Positions 5,473-8,026 of a DNA stretch of 8,026 bases are shown here, piece by piece (the first letter of the stretch is position 1; the number at the start of each line of letters is the position of its first letter). Below the pieces are notes generated by a model, which saw nothing but the letters and a program-made list of their open reading frames with translations, had not been told where the DNA came from and ran no database searches. Origin of the DNA: Planctomycetaceae bacterium. GTDB taxonomy: Bacteria > Planctomycetota > Planctomycetia > Planctomycetales > Planctomycetaceae. A program made the translations under genes and the position numbers. The stretch lies in assembly GCA_020426085.1 (NCBI GenBank), contig JAGQQP010000177.1, positions 1-8,026 of the forward strand, written 5' to 3'.

Positions 5473-5976
5473 ATGGGTAAACGACCCAAAAAAATGATGT
5501 ATGCGGGAGGAGGAATCCTGGCACTGGGTATCATCCTGGGACAGTATTTTGGTCTGACTCCCGGTATCAACTCTGGCCCGGGAGAGGCTGAGAAGACAGC
5601 AGACCCGGCAGAGGAAGAATCACGGGCGATTATGGCTTCCAGCGAATCGGAAGTCATCCCGGTACTGATCCAGCCCGAGCCGAAACAGGAAAAGTCACTC
5701 GCCGAACTGCCTCTGAAAGTTCTGGACATCCTGATTGATGATCGCAGTTACCTGGTCAAAGCCGCCTCGCAGCCCAAAGACAAATATCGTCCGGCAGAAC
5801 TGGATGAAATTCTCACTCTCGCGAAACAGGCATCAGGCGATGAAGACGGGATTCATGTGCGCGTTTATCGAACGCGCTCGGCGCGGGTTGTCCCTGAAGA
5901 CAAACTGAAAGAAGAACTCGGCAAATCTGGTCTACAGCCGCAAATGATCGACTGGAAAATTCATCTGATCGATTGA
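5473..5976 (+). CDS. Single-pass membrane protein, possible distant ExbD/TolR-like C-terminal domain
   Basis: Encodes 167 residues. A basic N-terminus (MGKRPKK) precedes one hydrophobic segment at about 9-28 (MYAGGGILALGIILGQYFGL), implying an N-in, C-out anchor. An acidic low-complexity linker (about 35-60, rich in E, A, S) leads to a folded region at about 76-167: LPLKVLDILIDDRSYLVK, PAELDEILTLAKQ, IHVRVYRTRSARVVPEDKLKEEL. This strand-helix-strand-helix order with a basic second strand recalls the periplasmic domain of ExbD/TolR. The transmembrane segment lacks the conserved Asp of functional ExbD and no ExbB or TonB partner is nearby, so the likeness is tentative. ATG 5473 is chosen because it opens the membrane anchor; the GGGA upstream is a weak ribosome site. 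The last 16 bases overlap the tail of the convergent peptidase gene. No function is assigned. Confidence 0.75.
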   Translation: MGKRPKKMMYAGGGILALGIILGQYFGLTPGINSGPGEAEKTADPAEEESRAIMASSESEVIPVLIQPEPKQEKSLAELPLKVLDILIDDRSYLVKAASQPKDKYRPAELDEILTLAKQASGDEDGIHVRVYRTRSARVVPEDKLKEELGKSGLQPQMIDWKIHLID

Positions 5977-7496
5977 ACGTCGATTTTTTTCAGACGACCT
6001 TCCCGTTCCACCAGCAGGCTGAAGGGAAGTTTCTGAGCGCTGACCAGTTTGCGAAACTCATCACTGTTCTCGATGGATTTGCCGGCAATCTCATATATCC
6101 GGTCATTGATTTTGAGATCTGCCAGATCAGCGGGCGATGACTCAACGATGTCGGAAACCACAATGACCTTCGGATCGGCTTCGTCTGTCTCCCACTGTAT
6201 CCCCAGTTTAACCGGTTTTCCGGAAAGCGTTACCGGTAGCTCCAGCAGTTCATCCTCACCCTTGCGACGAACCTGCAGAACAATCTGATTGGATGAATTC
6301 TGTATCAAGGCACCAAACCCCTGCTCTGAAATCGGAGACTCGCCATCAATTTTCACAATCTCATCGCCGGTTTTCAAACCTGCTTTTTTCGCCGGGCTAT
6401 TCGCCATCACCTGCGTCAGAACCAGTTTTCCCTGTGAATAAATATCGGCATTCCAGGCCACTCCCAGCCGCGGAGGATCGCTGTTATCAATGCGAGCCTG
6501 CTGATCGATTCCAGACAGAATATCCTGATTGGCATTCCGGAACTCTGGCTTCTCCGACTGTAATGCGAAATCGAGTGCCAGCTGTGTTAACAACTGGGCA
6601 CTTTTACGCGCCCCCAGATAATCAATTTTATAGGCGTCGTCTTCTGGACGATGATAGTCTGCGTGCTTGCCGGTGTGGAACATCAGGAAGGGAATCCCTT
6701 TCTGATAAAAGGGCCAGTGGTCACTGTCGGGCCGGATGGCAGAATCAAAATCAATTTTGAGATCCGTTTCTCGCTGATTGGATCGTACGGCACTGGACCT
6801 CAGACCATAAGCAGAACGGGAACCAAACAGAGTGAGCGGCTTTTCTTTTAATCGCCCCACCATATCAAGATTCAGATAAATGGCGACCTTATCCAGAGGA
6901 ACGGTGGGATAATTCATCCAGTGTCTTGATCCCAGCAGCCCCATTTCTTCTGCATCCCAGAATACAAATAGTATCGAACGACGGGGAAGTTCTTTGTGCA
7001 GAGACAGCGCTTCAATTACTTCCAGTAATGCTGCAGTTCCACTCGCATTATCATCGGCACCATTATGGATCTGTCCTACGCCACCCCGGCTGTTGGAGGG
7101 TTTTCCGTATCCCACATGATCGTAGTGCGCACCGATAACAATATATTCTTTTTTCAACTCGGGATCATTTCCGGGAATCACAGCGATAATATTCCGAAAG
7201 CCGCCATCAAATTCCTGGAAGTAGCCTTCATCAGCCATTCCCGGTTGAATCCCATGTTTCTGGAGAAAGGCCCGGATATAGGTTCCCGCTGCCTGACCTC
7301 CCTGTGAACCTGCCTCACGACCTTCCAGTGAATCGCTGGCCAGAAATTCAATATGCGTTTTCAGTTCATCAACAGTGATCGAATTCGCTGCCGCTTTATA
7401 TACAGCTGTGGAATTTGTCTCAGCCTGCAGTCGTGCTCCGGAACCGGCAATGAAGATTACAAAACATGCCAGCAGAGTCCGACTTAAAGCTGACAT
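5961..7496 (-). CDS. Exported M28 family zinc peptidase with two C-terminal PDZ domains
   Basis: From ATG 7496 it encodes 511 residues beginning with a clean signal peptide (hydrophobic LLACFVIFIAG, cleavage likely after LQA at 25). A GTG at 7559 would add 21 residues ahead of the signal; neither start has a strong ribosome site. The M28 domain (about 40-315) has the full co-catalytic zinc set: HYDH (His124, Asp126), GADDNASG (Asp148/149), WDAEEMG (catalytic pair Glu183-Glu184), NLDMVGR (Asp211) and DYHRPEDD (His282). These are the ligands of bacterial leucyl and related aminopeptidases. PDZ 1 spans about 342-423 (PPRLGVAW, SPAKKAGLKTGDEIVKIDG) and PDZ 2 about 428-511 (VKLGIQW, SSPADLADLKINDRIYEIAG). 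It probably removes N-terminal residues from peptides outside the cytoplasm, with the PDZ pair recruiting substrates or partners. It is its own transcription unit, overlapping its convergent neighbour by 16 bp. Confidence 0.92.
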   Translation of the reverse strand: MSALSRTLLACFVIFIAGSGARLQAETNSTAVYKAAANSITVDELKTHIEFLASDSLEGREAGSQGGQAAGTYIRAFLQKHGIQPGMADEGYFQEFDGGFRNIIAVIPGNDPELKKEYIVIGAHYDHVGYGKPSNSRGGVGQIHNGADDNASGTAALLEVIEALSLHKELPRRSILFVFWDAEEMGLLGSRHWMNYPTVPLDKVAIYLNLDMVGRLKEKPLTLFGSRSAYGLRSSAVRSNQRETDLKIDFDSAIRPDSDHWPFYQKGIPFLMFHTGKHADYHRPEDDAYKIDYLGARKSAQLLTQLALDFALQSEKPEFRNANQDILSGIDQQARIDNSDPPRLGVAWNADIYSQGKLVLTQVMANSPAKKAGLKTGDEIVKIDGESPISEQGFGALIQNSSNQIVLQVRRKGEDELLELPVTLSGKPVKLGIQWETDEADPKVIVVSDIVESSPADLADLKINDRIYEIAGKSIENSDEFRKLVSAQKLPFSLLVEREGRLKKIDVQSIR

Positions 7497-7857
7497 GTTC
7501 TGACACCATTGACTGGTGACCGGATTCTCAACGGAACGGAAATTCGATGGAGTTTTCACTCTGAAATATTTCTATGGCAAAGGGCTGAAGCAGACCAGGA
7601 AAACAACCTATTTTTACTCCACCACGTATTTTTGACTAGTGGAGTGTACATTAGCTATCAATCAAATGCTATCTCAGCGGTGATACAACGACTGGTATTG
7701 CATATATTTACGTATTTTCGATAAAACACGGACGAAACCGCCCTGCGCATCAACCGGCATTTTTTGCTGCTAAGGGACGTTTGGGAAATGACTTAGAGTA
7801 AGCTACTTTAAGTCGAGATGCAATTCTGATTTATTAATAACGACAGGCAAGGAAGCC
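7497..7857. other. Non-coding divergent region between the peptidase and the gene at 7858
   Basis: These 361 bases should hold the promoters of both flanking genes, but no strong box pair is evident. The best rightward candidate is TTGGGA (7781-7786) with TACTTT (7804-7809) at 17 bases, which is weak. A 7-bp inverted repeat lies at 7616-7645 and GCTATC is repeated directly near 7655 and 7668. The region is AT-rich and no small gene with a credible ribosome site was seen. Confidence 0.4.
7616..7645. repeat. 7-bp inverted repeat upstream of the M28 peptidase gene
   Basis: ACTCCAC (7616-7622) and GTGGAGT (7639-7645) are exact reverse complements separated by 16 bases. They lie 120-150 bases upstream of ATG 7496. 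Possible roles are an operator or a leader hairpin of the peptidase gene. It lacks a terminator-like T-run. Confidence 0.35.
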
Positions 7858-8026
7858 ATGATACGTTCGTTCGCCCAAAAAATACTCCATTTTTCCCTCT
7901 TTTTTTTGCAACAGAGATTGGGAATCGCGTTTCTTCTGGGATCGATTAGCGGGCTGTACGTACTTTCCTGTGTCCAGCGTTTTCAAAATCTGGTCAGTGA
8001 TAGCCCCGAGGTCATGACGGGAATCG
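7858..8026 (+). CDS. N-terminal fragment of a membrane or secreted protein (continues past window)
   Basis: ATG 7858 follows AAGGA (7849-7853) closely, and the frame stays open to the window edge, giving 56 residues. The start is basic and amphipathic (MIRSFAQKILHFSLFFLQQR), followed by a hydrophobic segment at about 21-38 (LGIAFLLGSISGLYVLSC). This could be a membrane anchor, or a long signal peptide with the LYVLSC segment as a poor lipobox. The rest reads VQRFQNLVSDSPEVMTGI. I recognise no family from this fragment. Codons 14-17 contain a run of eight T (7900-7907), a site where polymerase slippage or a sequencing error could shift the frame, although the frame reads plausibly on both sides. 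Confidence 0.65.
   Translation, partial: MIRSFAQKILHFSLFFLQQRLGIAFLLGSISGLYVLSCVQRFQNLVSDSPEVMTGI

Noticed and set aside
6293..6760. A 155-codon plus-strand open frame opposite the M28 peptidase
   Set aside because: It is antisense to the PDZ 1 and M28 C-terminal coding region; the translation is proline/serine/arginine-rich and unstructured, as expected of a shadow frame.
1..8026. Mobile element, phage, CRISPR, tRNA/rRNA or defence-system content
   Set aside because: No transposase, integrase, repeat-spacer array, RNA gene or nuclease/effector motif was seen on either strand; all genes fit ordinary planctomycete chromosomal content.

Overview
The window looks like a stretch of a planctomycete chromosome with roughly balanced base composition, probably from the Gimesia/Planctomycetaceae side of the phylum. 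The strongest marker is a DUF1559 protein with a prepilin-type N-terminus ([17 protein letters not shown]) and a C-terminal H-X9-DG motif. It is paired with a small lipoprotein of the transthyretin/carboxypeptidase-regulatory-like type. Both families are greatly expanded in Planctomycetes. A free-standing ceramidase-N-terminal-domain protein with a twin-arginine leader and an exported M28 peptidase with two PDZ domains fit the same lineage. The genus is an inference from gene style only.

Layout. (1) 1-816, plus strand: the C-terminal part of a YdhS/COG4529-type FAD/NAD(P)-binding protein that starts upstream of the window. (2) 817-1034: an intergenic region with three short dyads, the best being a 9-bp stem at 979-999 just ahead of the next gene. 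(3) 1035-1418, plus: a small secreted beta-rich protein of unknown function. (4) 1445-3519, minus: in transcription order, the DUF1559 pseudopilin-like protein, an intergenic perfect 12-bp inverted repeat, a lipoprotein, and an SRPBCC/polyketide-cyclase-like protein. (5) 3520-3885: a divergent regulatory region with a candidate promoter in each direction and three copies of the dyad ATTG-N4-CAA(T/A) laid over the leftward promoter. (6) 3886-5325, plus: the Tat-leader ceramidase-like hydrolase. (7) 5473-5976, plus: a single-pass membrane protein with a possible ExbD-like C-terminal domain, overlapping tail to tail by 16 bp with (8) 5961-7496, minus: an exported M28 zinc peptidase with tandem PDZ domains. 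(9) 7497-7857: non-coding. (10) 7858-8026, plus: the start of an unrecognised membrane or secreted protein that continues past the window.

How the genes relate. Six of the eight genes (all except the SRPBCC protein and the flavoprotein fragment) carry an export signal or membrane segment, so this is mostly an envelope and surface neighbourhood. DUF1559 plus lipoprotein is a recurrent planctomycete pair and probably a transcription unit. The ceramidase-like gene shares its upstream region with that unit, so joint control is possible. The rest look like independent single-gene units. I see no phage, IS element, CRISPR array, tRNA, rRNA or defence system. The least explained signals are the triple dyad array at 3608-3668 and the inverted repeat at 2524-2579.
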